From assembly GCF_029338555.1 (NCBI RefSeq), contig NZ_CP119989.1, forward strand, positions 1,178,001 through 1,242,000: 64,000 bases of DNA. Direction: 5' to 3'. The notes beneath the pieces were generated by a model. It saw only the letters and a list, made by a program, of their open reading frames with translations, was not told the origin of the DNA and did not search any database. Made by a program: the position numbers and the translations under genes. Positions 51,599 through 60,645 of the stretch are shown here, in pieces. Source of the DNA: Halobaculum marinum (GTDB lineage: Archaea > Halobacteriota > Halobacteria > Halobacteriales > Haloferacaceae). Position 1 is the stretch's first letter. Each line of letters opens with the position of its first letter.

Positions 51599-52814
51599 CG
51601 ATGACCCTCCGGTGAATCTCGGTCATCCGCTCGGCGTGACGGGTCCACGTCCACTCGTTGTCGATCAGTCGTTGCAGCCCCGCCGCGCCCATCGTTCGCA
51701 GACGCTCGGGGTCGTCGAGAAGGCAGTCCAGCACCTCGGTCAGCGCCTCGGCGTCGTGAGGCGGGGTCAGTATCCCCGTCTCCCCGTCGACGACCATCTC
51801 CGGGATCCCGCCGACGTTCGACGCGAGCACGGGCGTCTGGGCGGCCATCGCCTCGTAGATGACCGTCGGCCGCGCCTCGAAGTGACTCGGGAGGACGAGC
51901 AGGTCCGCCGCGACGTGGAGTCGTCGGACGGCGATGGGGTCCAGCTCCCAGTACGCGTGGGCCGGGTGGGGCAGTTTCCCCAGTCGGTCGAGGAACCACC
52001 ACCGTAACGCGCCGCCGTGACCGGCGGCGGCGACGCTCACGTCCTCGCGGTCTAAGTCTTCGAGCGCCGAGACGAGCTCCTCGACGCCCTTCTCCTTCTC
52101 GAAGCGACCGACGTACAACAGCAGTTTCGTGTCCGGGTCGATACCCAACTCCGCACGGATCTCCTCGCGCCGGTCGGTCGGGTACTTCTCGGGGTCCTCG
52201 CCGATAGGGAGGGTCGTGACCTTGTTAGCGGTCGTGAACCTGCGAGCGACGTCGGCCAGTTCGTCGCTCACTGTCAGGACCGCCGAGGCGTAGTCGATCG
52301 TCTCACGGATGTGTGATTGGACGGTGTCGTTGAATCGGTCGAAGTTCTTCAGATCTCCGGCGTGCGACAGCGCGACCAGCGGTATGTCGTGGCGTCGACA
52401 GTACTCGAGCGCGCCGTACCCGTCCAGGTAGAACCCACAGGTCTGAACCACGTCGTGGGGCGTCTCGAACGTCTTGGCAACGTACCGAGTGAGCCGTTTC
52501 TGCATCGAGTTCCCGGAGAGATGATAGAAGTATCGTTTCGGCAGGGCGTAGAGGAATCTGGGGTAGTGTACCTGGTACGACCCCCACCGCTCGGTCTTCG
52601 GCACGTGTCGGTACTCCGAGAACGGGCCGATCGGCGGGGCGTACGGCGTCGGTGAGACCACGTCGAGGTCGACACCAGTCCTGTTGAGCGCGTCGAACGA
52701 ACGGTGATTGAACGGCGTGCGGACCGGGAAGAGGTGACTTGGGTGTTCGGTCGCACACCCGAGAACCCGGTAGGAGGGCTGCGACTCGGATCGGGAGGTA
52801 TCGTCGTCTGACAT
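51591..52814 (-). CDS. GT4 glycosyltransferase, copy A
   Basis: The 407-residue first gene of the operon has donor-site motifs LLYVGRFEKEKGVEELVS and HFEARPTVIYEAMAAQTPVLAS. It is clearly homologous along its whole length to the copy at 49491. A 12-residue acidic N-terminal extension (MSDDDTSRSESQ) distinguishes it. Its stop overlaps the GT2 start by 8 nt. The operon order is GT4-GT2-GT4-GT2, followed by the flippase. Confidence 0.93.
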   Translation of the reverse strand: MSDDDTSRSESQPSYRVLGCATEHPSHLFPVRTPFNHRSFDALNRTGVDLDVVSPTPYAPPIGPFSEYRHVPKTERWGSYQVHYPRFLYALPKRYFYHLSGNSMQKRLTRYVAKTFETPHDVVQTCGFYLDGYGALEYCRRHDIPLVALSHAGDLKNFDRFNDTVQSHIRETIDYASAVLTVSDELADVARRFTTANKVTTLPIGEDPEKYPTDRREEIRAELGIDPDTKLLLYVGRFEKEKGVEELVSALEDLDREDVSVAAAGHGGALRWWFLDRLGKLPHPAHAYWELDPIAVRRLHVAADLLVLPSHFEARPTVIYEAMAAQTPVLASNVGGIPEMVVDGETGILTPPHDAEALTEVLDCLLDDPERLRTMGAAGLQRLIDNEWTWTRHAERMTEIHRRVIDA

Positions 52815-53234
52815 GAGAGAGAGATCGTCGCGACGCGACGGGATAGTACGTTCATCCTACCTACAAGGAGTCCTGTGTTATGCTTTCCGGGGCGACGTGA
52901 TCGTCTACAGCTCTACTCTCGTGGGATAGGATACACCTCCCAGGGTCTCTCCTCCGGAAGCCTCCCACGGGTGGACGCGACGACGGGTCGGGTCCCCGTC
53001 GCTCGTGGCTGGCGCTCGTACTCGCCTCGACGACCGCCGGCTGTGCGCTGGGGGACGGTGACGACGTGTCGGCCGACTCGACGGCGCCCGGCCCTCGTTC
53101 TATTCGGCCGTCCGGCCGACGTCGACGTGACCGGCAGATCGAACACCGGCTGGTTGCGGGTACTCGGCACAGCAGGCCGCGTGACGGGCTGAGCTATCGA
53201 CGGGGTTATTCACGGACGCCGCGAGCGGTCGGCC
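52815..53234. other. 420-nt divergent intergenic region with a lipoprotein-signal relic
   Basis: The region separates the minus-strand glycosyltransferase operon from the plus-strand GT2 gene. It begins AT-rich (cctacctacaaggagt near 52857-52871; the last 13 bases recur at 39898-39910). From 52991 it contains a frame that reads like a lipoprotein signal but lacks a start codon. No intact gene is seen. Confidence 0.55.
52991..53192 (+). pseudogene. relic of a lipoprotein gene N-terminus
   Basis: One frame reads RRSWLALVLASTTAGCALGDGDDVSADSTAPGP, ending near 53097. The pattern is basic residues, a short hydrophobic core, lipobox TAGC and an acidic stalk, which is typical of a haloarchaeal lipoprotein. 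There is no ATG or GTG upstream in frame. After about 53097 the sense composition continues in another frame (LVLFGRPADVDVTG) to a TGA at 53190. A decayed, frameshifted remnant is the simplest reading, but chance is possible. Confidence 0.35.
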
Positions 53235-54254
53235 GTGACCGAAGCGCAAGCCGGCGACGCTCCCGATCCGTTGGTTTCTGTTGTCGTCGTCACGTACAAC
53301 TCGGCGCCGACCGTCGGTGAAACGCTGTCGTCGTTGGCCGCACAGACCTACCCCGACGACCGCTACGAGATAGTCGTCGTCGACGGCGGGAGCAGCGACG
53401 ACACCGAGCGAGTCGTCGCCGAGTACGACGCGGAGTTCCACGTCGTCGACGGTGGGACCATCGGTGCGTGCCGGAACCACGGCATCGACGTGGTCGACGC
53501 GGAGTACGTCGCGTTCACCGACTCCGACTGTGCGGTTCCCGCGACGTGGCTCAGGAGCCTCGTCGACCGGATGGTCGACGCCGCCGACCACATCGCTGGT
53601 ATCGGCGGCCCGAATCGCCCGTTCCCGGACGACCCGGCGTTCGCGAAACTGGTCGGGTCTCTCCAGGGGACGGTGTTCGGATCCGGCGGATCGCCGCAGT
53701 CGCACGCGATCGACCGGGTCCGAGAGGTTCGGTCTGTCGCGTGTTGTAACGTGATCTATGACGCTGCCGTCCTCGAGAAGCATCGCTTCGACGGCGACAT
53801 CAACGTCGGCGAGGACGCGGAGTTGCACTTCCGATTGAGCGAGGCCGGCCTCCGGTTTCTCTTCGACCCGAAGATCGCGGTTTCACACCACCTCTCGTCC
53901 GATATCGCGTCTTTCACGAAGAAAGCCCGCTCGTACGGCTACTCGATGGCCCGCATCCAGCGGCGCCACGGGAAGCTGATCCGGTGGTATTCCCCGCTCC
54001 CATCGGCGGCACTCGGCGGCGGCGCGGTCGCTTTCTTGGCCGATCTGACGGCGCAGCGGGCCCGCTACGTCCCGCTGTTGGCGCTCGCGTATCTCCTCGT
54101 CAGCGCCTACGCGACGGCGCAGGTGTACCGCGACCGGCGAAGCCCGCTGGCGCTGTTCGTCCCGGTGCTGCTCGCCGCACAGTACGGGTTCTACGGCATC
54201 GGCTTCCTCGAAGGACTGACCGCGGCCGACCCCGTTCCACAGGAGCTCCCCTAA
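53235..54254 (+). CDS. GT2 glycosyltransferase with C-terminal membrane helices
   Basis: The 339-residue protein has VSVVVVTYNSAPTVGETLSSL, YEIVVVDGGSSDDTE, YVAFTDSDCAVP (DxD) and NVGEDAELHFRLSEAG (acid motif). Two or three hydrophobic helices end the protein (about 253-270, 275-292 and 300-325). It resembles exopolysaccharide-type GT2 enzymes. The start is GTG at 53235. The 3' end overlaps the convergent beta-propeller gene by 4 nt. Confidence 0.92.
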   Translation: MTEAQAGDAPDPLVSVVVVTYNSAPTVGETLSSLAAQTYPDDRYEIVVVDGGSSDDTERVVAEYDAEFHVVDGGTIGACRNHGIDVVDAEYVAFTDSDCAVPATWLRSLVDRMVDAADHIAGIGGPNRPFPDDPAFAKLVGSLQGTVFGSGGSPQSHAIDRVREVRSVACCNVIYDAAVLEKHRFDGDINVGEDAELHFRLSEAGLRFLFDPKIAVSHHLSSDIASFTKKARSYGYSMARIQRRHGKLIRWYSPLPSAALGGGAVAFLADLTAQRARYVPLLALAYLLVSAYATAQVYRDRRSPLALFVPVLLAAQYGFYGIGFLEGLTAADPVPQELP

Positions 54255-55387
54255 GCCCGGTAGATGCCGATGGCCCAGTGGTGGATGCCCACCACCTGAT
54301 ACCCGAGACCGACGTTCCCGTCGACCGCACACAGGTAGCCGTCGCCGTCGTACCACGCGTCAACCTGGTGGATCGCACCGCTGTTCCAGCCGAGCCCCCC
54401 AGCAGGGTCGAGAACGGGCGAATCCGCGCGTCGAGTGTCGGTGTACGTCTCGGGTGTGAGCTCGGTGATCTCGTACGCGTGAACGCGCTCGCCGTAGCGG
54501 TCCGCGCAGTCCTGGTAGAACGCGAGTACGTAGTCGGAGAAGACGAGCGGACGACCCCCCGGACGAGCCGCTGTCGGCCGATTCTGCACGACGGGGTTCG
54601 CCTCGTGTGGCGTCCAGTCGGGCGCCTCGAGGTCGTCGCTGTAGTACGCGTACAGATCCGTGCCGTCCCCGACGATCGCCCACCAACGGCCCTCCCAGCG
54701 GAACGGACTGAAGTCGTGTATCGGGGTCGCCGGCCTGACGAGTTCGGCGACCGGCTCCCACTGGTGGGGGAACGACGCAGCCTTGAACAGTGTGACTGCT
54801 GCAGGCCCTCGTTCCTTTGCCCAGGTGTCTGGAACCATGTAGTGGTCTCCGTCCCACTTGAAAACGTACGGGTACGACAGGTGTTCGTCCGTCTCAAGTA
54901 CGACTCGGTCGTACTGCCAGTCGTAGCCGTCCGCACTCTCGGCGTGACCGATGACCGCCGACGGCTGGCGATTCTGTGTGTATACCTCGAAGAACATGTG
55001 CCAGTCGCCGTCGGCGGTGACGAACAGGAACGGGTCGGCCACGCAGTCAGTACGGCCGAAGTCGGTCACGTCGGCGGCGGTCAAGACGGGGTTGATGTCG
55101 CCGGCCGGCACGAACCGCTCCGGGGCTCGGTCGGCCGCGATCGGGTACTCCGGGACCGCCTCGCTGGCGTATCGGTCCCCCATGTCGACCGGGTCGGGGT
55201 GGCTCCGACCGGTCGGTACCCGCTTGTGGACAGTCTCGCCTGTGTGCCACGCCACGCGCTCGACGAGCGTGGAGGAAGCGAGACGGCGTCTGATCGCCTC
55301 CACCGCCGGATCGATCCGGTAGCGGGCGTGAGGACGCGGTGCGCCTCGCGACGTGTCGCCGCGACCCCGTGAACTGTTGTCCGTCAT
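54251..55387 (-). CDS. GH43-like beta-propeller protein (GIPC transferase N-terminal-type)
   Basis: The 378-residue protein has a basic N-terminal 40 residues and then repeated blade motifs: CVADPFLFVTADGDWHMFFEVY, HAESADGYDWQYDRVVL, YPYVFKWDGDHYMVPDT, HDFSPFRWEGRWWAIVGD and HAYEITELTPETY. Asp and Trp are at blade edges, as in five-bladed GH43-type folds. Related domains sit at the N-terminus of glucosamine inositolphosphorylceramide transferases. No signal peptide is present, so it is probably cytoplasmic and acts in glycan synthesis. It is the last gene of the LamG operon, 54 nt after the beta-helix gene. Confidence 0.82.
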   Translation of the reverse strand: MTDNSSRGRGDTSRGAPRPHARYRIDPAVEAIRRRLASSTLVERVAWHTGETVHKRVPTGRSHPDPVDMGDRYASEAVPEYPIAADRAPERFVPAGDINPVLTAADVTDFGRTDCVADPFLFVTADGDWHMFFEVYTQNRQPSAVIGHAESADGYDWQYDRVVLETDEHLSYPYVFKWDGDHYMVPDTWAKERGPAAVTLFKAASFPHQWEPVAELVRPATPIHDFSPFRWEGRWWAIVGDGTDLYAYYSDDLEAPDWTPHEANPVVQNRPTAARPGGRPLVFSDYVLAFYQDCADRYGERVHAYEITELTPETYTDTRRADSPVLDPAGGLGWNSGAIHQVDAWYDGDGYLCAVDGNVGLGYQVVGIHHWAIGIYRA

Positions 55388-55441
55388 TGGATGTCGCTTA
55401 CTGCATCGAGACCGTAATTAAACACCACCGGGAGCGCCGGG

Positions 55442-56770
55442 TCAGAACCCCGTCCCGGCCGTTCCGAGTGCTCGCAGGCCGCCGGTCGACTCCTTGGAGT
55501 GGGTCACAGTCACGTCTTCGGGCGATCCGTTGTACAGCGACGGTTGGGCGGGATCGGCCGGGTACGCGAGGTTGACGACTGTGTTCGTGATGTCGGCTTC
55601 AGCCCCCAGTTCGATGTAGGGTCCGAGTATCTTCCGGCCGGGACCCCTGGCGTTGTAGCTGTCGTAGCCCAGTTCGTAGACGTAGTCGGCCACGCCGGTG
55701 ACGTGTTTGACGGAGTCGATGATCGCCGTGCTGTGACCAAGCAGCCGGACGATAGCGGGCGGGGACGTCGGGTTCGTCGTCGGCTCCCAGTGGACGTTTC
55801 CGAACTCGATGACGCTGTCCCACGTCTGGTGGATCGCGACGCCTGCGGATCCGCCCATCGTGAGGTAATCGACCGTCTGCGTGCCGCCGCGCGAGAAGAA
55901 CACCGTCGTGTTCTTGCCGCTGACCGTGGCGCTGGGATACGCCGCGATGGTGCCGAACCAGTTCGCCGGGCCGTACCACGACCGGAACTCGAACAGGCCG
56001 TCCTGGTCGCCCGCGTCACACTCGTAGATGGTGAGCTGATCGTGGCGACACTGGAAGGGACCGACCCCTTCGTCGACGCGATACACTGAGTTGTTCCAGC
56101 CCCACAGGACGAGTCGCCCCACGTGCAGGTCCTGCGTGTCCTTGTTGGCGTGGTGGATCGCGACGCCCGTTGGCTGGCCGCCTGCCGGCCCGTTCAGCGC
56201 AAATCCGTCGAGCTTGACCCGACTCACACCGGAGTCGCGGTCGAACAGGATGCCGTCTGCGTTCCGGTCGGTGATCGCGATCTTCGAGAGTTCGACTCCG
56301 AGCCCGATGATCTGGGTCTCCTCGTACGGACGGATCGGCCCCGTCTCCTCGACGACCCCCGCCGGGAGTCGTACCTCGCCGCCGCCGGCGGCGGCGACGA
56401 TGTCGAGCGCGTCTTGGATCGGCGTCGACGTGGTCTCAGGATCGACCGACTGTGGGACGGAGTTGTTCCGTCCGAGTGCGACGACGTAGCCCGAGAGGAT
56501 GAGCGAGGCGACGCTGGACCCGTCACCCGAGGAACTGCCGCCCGAGCCGATCGTTCCCAGCTGGGACCACGAACTGCCGTCGCCCAGATAGACGTTCCCG
56601 GTGTCGGTCGCGAGGAACTTCGCGTCGACCTTGGGAACGTAGTTGGTTCGGTTGGCGTCCGTGTCCCGTATCTCGACGTCCGTGTCGATGCGTTCGAAGT
56701 TGCGGTTCAGCGGTTGGTCCCAGTCCAGTGTCCCGGACGCAGGGGTTTCGTATTGGTGGTTGTCTGTCAT
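55442..56770 (-). CDS. right-handed beta-helix protein with phage tail-spike-like N-terminus
   Basis: The 442-residue protein starts with TPASGTLDWDQPLNRNFERIDTDVEIRD, a pattern common at the N-terminus of phage tail-fibre and spike proteins. YLGDGSSWSQLG and a Ser/Gly hinge follow. Residues about 115-420 show the pectate-lyase-like beta-helix pattern (IQDALDIVAAAGGGEVRLPAGVV, then rungs of about 22-25 residues). There is no signal peptide or anchor. Its ATG overlaps the LamG stop (TAATG). Possible roles are a surface polysaccharide-binding or lyase-like protein; no catalytic residues could be named. Confidence 0.78.
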   Translation of the reverse strand: MTDNHQYETPASGTLDWDQPLNRNFERIDTDVEIRDTDANRTNYVPKVDAKFLATDTGNVYLGDGSSWSQLGTIGSGGSSSGDGSSVASLILSGYVVALGRNNSVPQSVDPETTSTPIQDALDIVAAAGGGEVRLPAGVVEETGPIRPYEETQIIGLGVELSKIAITDRNADGILFDRDSGVSRVKLDGFALNGPAGGQPTGVAIHHANKDTQDLHVGRLVLWGWNNSVYRVDEGVGPFQCRHDQLTIYECDAGDQDGLFEFRSWYGPANWFGTIAAYPSATVSGKNTTVFFSRGGTQTVDYLTMGGSAGVAIHQTWDSVIEFGNVHWEPTTNPTSPPAIVRLLGHSTAIIDSVKHVTGVADYVYELGYDSYNARGPGRKILGPYIELGAEADITNTVVNLAYPADPAQPSLYNGSPEDVTVTHSKESTGGLRALGTAGTGF

Positions 56771-58731
56771 TAGTTGCTCCCGTCGACGACGCCGCCGTAG
56801 CCGTGGCTGCCGTAGCCACTCTCCCCGAACTCGTCGTTCGGGATCGGTGTCGCGGTTGGTGTTTCACTCGGTGTGGGCGTCGGCGTCGCTGTCGGCGTGG
56901 GGGTCGGGGTCGGAGTCGGCGTAGGCGCCGTCGTCGCCCCGGCGACGATCGCACCGACTTCGTCGCTCGTCAGCGCCGTCTCGTACACACGCACGTCGTC
57001 GACGGTCCCGTTCATGTCGTAGGAGGCGGTGTAGCCGTTGTCGCCGTAGCCGATGTACAGCGACCGGCCGCTCGGGACGACGTCGCCCGACTGGGACGTG
57101 TCGCGGTCGACCTCCTCGCCGTCGAGGTACACGACGAACGCCTCGCCGTCCCAGGTGCAACAGACGTGGTGCCACTGGCCGTCGTGTGTCTTGACGCCGC
57201 GGGGGTTTACCGATGCGCGGCCGCTTTCGACGCCGAGGTGCGCACGCAAGCGGGTCCGGCTCTGGACGTCGACGGCGTAGCCTTCCTCACCGTACCGTGC
57301 GTCCGCCTTCTGGAGGACCGTCTGCTCGCGGTCACCGCTCGTCGTGCGGTACCAGCCGCAAAACGAGAGCGCCGCCGTCGGTGTCAGCGTCCCCGAATCG
57401 GGGACCTCAACGTAGTCGTCCGCGTTCGGGCCGAAGGCGATGCCCGACGTATCGAACACTCCATCTGTGTCGAGGGCCGGCGAGCCACGGAGGAACCCGT
57501 CGTTCCCCCCGGCGCTGTCTGCCACCGTCGTCCCGCTCGTCTCCGTGAACTGCCACCGTGCCACCGGCGCTGGCTGTGTCGACGGGTCCGTTGGCGTCGG
57601 TGTTGCAGTCGGAGTGGGCGTTGGCGTTGCCGTGGGCGTTGCGGTCGGAGTAGGTGTCGGTGTCGCAGTTGGTGTCGGCGTCGGTGTCGCAGTTGGTGTC
57701 GGTGTCGGTGTCTCAGTTGGTGTCGGCGTCGGTGTTGCAGTCGGAGTGGGCGTTGGCGTTGCCGTGGGCGTTGCGGTCGGAGTAGGTGTCGGTGTCGGCG
57801 TCGGTGTCGACGTCGCAGTCGGCGTTGCGGTCGGTGTTGGAGTTGGCGTGGGCGTCGGTGTCGACTCCTCGACACCGGCGTACAGCGCCGCGACCTCGTC
57901 ACCTCCGATCGCTCGGTTGTACACACGGACGTCGTCGACGGCCCCGTCCATGTCGTAGTAGCTGGAGTAGCCGTTGTCGCCGTACCCGATGTACAACGAC
58001 CGGTCGCTGTGCACCACTGTGCCCGACTGTGAGGTGTCGCGGTCGACCTCCTCGCCGTCGAGGTACAGGACGAGCGCCTGCCCATCCCACGTACAGAATA
58101 CGTGGTGCCACTCGCCGTCGTGGGTCGCGACGCCGAAGGGGTTGACCGTCGCCTGTCCGCTCTCGACGCCGACGTGGGCCCGGAGGCTGTTCGGCGTCTG
58201 GACGTCGATGGCGTACCCCTCGTCGCCGTAGCGGGAGTCCGCCTTCTGGACGACCGTCTGTTCGTTCTCGCCGCTGGTGGTCCGGTACCAGCCCCCGAAG
58301 CTGAGTTCGTCGGGCGCGAGGACGCTCGCGTTCGCGACCTCGACGTACTCGTCGGGAGCCCCCCCGAACTCGATGGCAGTCGAGTCGTACACGCCCGCCA
58401 CACCCAGTTGGGGGTTCCCGCGAACGACGCCGTCGTTGCCGCCCGCCACGTCCGCCATCGTGTCGTTGGTGCCGTCGAGCGGCCAGTGACCCACCAGTCC
58501 GTCGCTGGGCCCGACCAGCGAGAGGGGGTTTCCTGCCAGCAGCGCCGCCGGGATGCCGCCCGAGAGTCGCCAGGGGGTCCCACCGTAGCCGAGTCCGAGC
58601 CGATCGGGAGTGGGAGCGTCCAGACACCCGGCCGTCGACACGGACCCCATGGTGGCGATGCCGGTCAGCTTGAGCCATGTACGTCGGGTGACTGAACTAT
58701 CGGTCGCTTTCAGCGGTGGGTCCGGGGCCAT
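56770..58731 (-). CDS. double-LamG Tat lipoprotein with Thr-Pro linkers
   Basis: The 653-residue protein has a Tat signal ([10 protein letters not shown]) and lipobox STAGC (C36). Two laminin-G/concanavalin-like domains lie at about 75-285 and 397-605. They are near copies (WYRTTSG, VQKAD, HDGEWHH or [31 protein letters not shown]). They are joined by about 100 residues of Thr-Pro-Thr-Ala repeats, and a second short Thr-Pro run precedes a Gly-rich tail (GYGSHGYGG). It is probably a lipid-anchored surface lectin or adhesin with an O-glycosylatable stalk. It heads an operon of three. Confidence 0.9.
   Translation of the reverse strand: MAPDPPLKATDSSVTRRTWLKLTGIATMGSVSTAGCLDAPTPDRLGLGYGGTPWRLSGGIPAALLAGNPLSLVGPSDGLVGHWPLDGTNDTMADVAGGNDGVVRGNPQLGVAGVYDSTAIEFGGAPDEYVEVANASVLAPDELSFGGWYRTTSGENEQTVVQKADSRYGDEGYAIDVQTPNSLRAHVGVESGQATVNPFGVATHDGEWHHVFCTWDGQALVLYLDGEEVDRDTSQSGTVVHSDRSLYIGYGDNGYSSYYDMDGAVDDVRVYNRAIGGDEVAALYAGVEESTPTPTPTPTPTATPTATSTPTPTPTPTPTATPTATPTPTPTATPTPTPTETPTPTPTATPTPTPTATPTPTPTATPTATPTPTPTATPTPTDPSTQPAPVARWQFTETSGTTVADSAGGNDGFLRGSPALDTDGVFDTSGIAFGPNADDYVEVPDSGTLTPTAALSFCGWYRTTSGDREQTVLQKADARYGEEGYAVDVQSRTRLRAHLGVESGRASVNPRGVKTHDGQWHHVCCTWDGEAFVVYLDGEEVDRDTSQSGDVVPSGRSLYIGYGDNGYTASYDMNGTVDDVRVYETALTSDEVGAIVAGATTAPTPTPTPTPTPTATPTPTPSETPTATPIPNDEFGESGYGSHGYGGVVDGSN
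57580..57866. repeat. low-complexity repeat encoding the Thr-Pro stalk
   Basis: Short units such as ggtgtcggcgtc and gttgcagtcggagt recur over nearly 290 bp, with longer duplicated blocks (a 40-bp stretch around 57603-57650 recurs around 57733-57780). This indicates expansion by slippage or unequal exchange inside the LamG gene. Confidence 0.85.
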
Positions 58732-58843
58732 TCCGACAGAGATGCGTCGCCAGCTTGGATATCAGTTGCCTACAGGATTTTCGCTGTCGTGTCTTGAAGT
58801 AAACACGATCGCTTCCGGACGAAATGCGATCGGCCGTAGCGAT

Positions 58844-60643
58844 CTATTCGACCGTTACGCTCTTCGCCAAGTTCCTCGGTCGGTCGATCGATCGACCCTT
58901 GTCGTCGGCCACGTGGTAGGCGAACAACTGGAGGTAGACGTTCGCCACGAGCGGTTCGACCAGTCCGAGATCGGGGACGTCGAATCCCACCTCGTAGTCT
59001 CCGTCGTCGTCGGGTGCTGTGAAGGCGACGACCGGCGCACCGCGCGACTGGACCTCCTTGATGTTGTTTCGGGTCTCGTCGGGTCGCGTCCCGGCGGTAA
59101 GCAGTGCGAGCACCGGCGTGTCCTCGGTGACGAGCGCCAGCGGACCGTGTTTGAGTTCGCCGGCCGGGAACCCCTCGGCGTGGTCGTAGGAGATCTCCTT
59201 GAGTTTCAGTGCGCCCTCCAGTGCAACGGGGTTGCCGAGTCGCCGACCGATGAAGAAGAACGCCTCACCGCCCGCGTAGGCGTCGGCGACCTCCTCGACG
59301 GCGTCGTTCCGGTCGAGGGCGCCCTGGACCGCCCCCGGGAGGCTCTGGAGATGTTCGAGCAGTTCACGACCGGCCGTCGGGTCCAACTCGCCACGCTCGT
59401 CCGCGACGGTCACGGCGAACAGTGCGAGGATCACGACCTGTGAAGCGAACGTCTTCGTCGCTGCGACGCCGATCTCCGGTCCCGCGCGGATGTACACCAC
59501 GTCGTCGCACTCCCGAGCCATCGTACTTCCGACGGTGTTGGTCACGCCGAGCGTCCGGATGCCCGACCGTTTGGCGATCCGAAGGGCACGCAAGGTGTCC
59601 GCCGTCTCCCCGCTCTGGCTGACGCCGACGACCAGTGTCCGTTCCGGATCGCGGCCGCTCCCGACGCTGTACTCGCTGGCGAACTCGACGGTCGCCCGAA
59701 CGTCCGCCAGATGCTCCACCAACTGCTTCCCGTACATACAGGCGTGGTAGGAAGTGCCACAGGCGACGAACTGTACCTCTTCGATATCCGAGAGGAACGC
59801 CGCCGAAATCGAGAGGTCCCCCAACTCGACTTCTCCCTCGATCGGGTCGATGCGGCCGGCGATAGCCTGCCGGAGTGCGGTCGGCTGCTCGTGGATCTCC
59901 TTTTTCATGTAGTGGTCGTAGCCGGCTTTCTCGGCCGCGTCGGCGTCCCACTCGATCGTGGTGACCTCCCGGTCGACGGGCGCGCCGTCGTGCCGGACGC
60001 GCACCCCGTCTCGGGTCAGCTGTGCAACGTCACCGTCCTCGAGGTACGACACTGACCGAGTGTGTTCGAGCAGCGGTGTCACGTCGCTCGCGATGAAGTT
60101 CCCGTCGGTTCCGTGTCCGACGACCAAGGGACTGTTCCGTCGGGCGGCGACGATACCGTCGTAACCGGCCGCGACGATGCCGAGGGCGTAGCTCCCCTCG
60201 ATGCGTTCGACGACCGCTTCGACCGCCGCAAGGAGGTCGTCGGTGTGTTCGAGCTCCACCTCGATGAGGTGCGCGACGACCTCCGTGTCGGTCTCGCTCC
60301 GGAAATCGTGGTCCGGAAGGGTCTCCCGCAGGTCGTCGTAGTTGGCGATGATGCCGTTGTGGACGACGGCGACTCGACCCGAACAGTCCGTGTGCGGATG
60401 GGCGTTCGCGTCGGTCGGCTTGCCGTGCGTGCTCCAGCGAGTGTGGCCGATACCACAGGTCTGGGGTGTCTCCGCCGGGATGTCGAGGTCGCTTATCAAC
60501 CCGGACTGCTTGAAAACCGACAGCCCCTCGTCGGCGAGCGCGATGCCCGCCGAGTCGTAGCCCCGGTACTCCAGTCGCTGTAATCCCGCCACGAGTCGTG
60601 GTCGTGCCTGTTCCTCGCCGACGTATCCGATGATTCCACACAT
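58844..60643 (-). CDS. glmS: glutamine-fructose-6-phosphate aminotransferase (isomerizing)
   Basis: The 599-residue enzyme has the class II glutaminase start MCGIIGYVG with C2 as nucleophile, then HTRWSTHGKP and HNGIIANYDDLR. Two SIS domains follow (EVQFVACGTSYHACMYGKQ with SQSGETADTLRAL, and FFIGRRLGNPVALEGALKLKEISY), and the C-terminus is AKSVTVE. It makes glucosamine-6-phosphate for UDP-GlcNAc. The start at 60643 leaves 2 nt after the nucleotidyltransferase stop, so the two are co-transcribed. Length is normal. Confidence 0.97.
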   Translation of the reverse strand: MCGIIGYVGEEQARPRLVAGLQRLEYRGYDSAGIALADEGLSVFKQSGLISDLDIPAETPQTCGIGHTRWSTHGKPTDANAHPHTDCSGRVAVVHNGIIANYDDLRETLPDHDFRSETDTEVVAHLIEVELEHTDDLLAAVEAVVERIEGSYALGIVAAGYDGIVAARRNSPLVVGHGTDGNFIASDVTPLLEHTRSVSYLEDGDVAQLTRDGVRVRHDGAPVDREVTTIEWDADAAEKAGYDHYMKKEIHEQPTALRQAIAGRIDPIEGEVELGDLSISAAFLSDIEEVQFVACGTSYHACMYGKQLVEHLADVRATVEFASEYSVGSGRDPERTLVVGVSQSGETADTLRALRIAKRSGIRTLGVTNTVGSTMARECDDVVYIRAGPEIGVAATKTFASQVVILALFAVTVADERGELDPTAGRELLEHLQSLPGAVQGALDRNDAVEEVADAYAGGEAFFFIGRRLGNPVALEGALKLKEISYDHAEGFPAGELKHGPLALVTEDTPVLALLTAGTRPDETRNNIKEVQSRGAPVVAFTAPDDDGDYEVGFDVPDLGLVEPLVANVYLQLFAYHVADDKGRSIDRPRNLAKSVTVE

Positions 60644-60645
60644 AA

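Noticed and set aside
57580-57866. Regular short repeats resembling an array
   Set aside because: They are in-frame Thr-Pro codons inside the LamG gene; no spacers of CRISPR type exist anywhere in the window.
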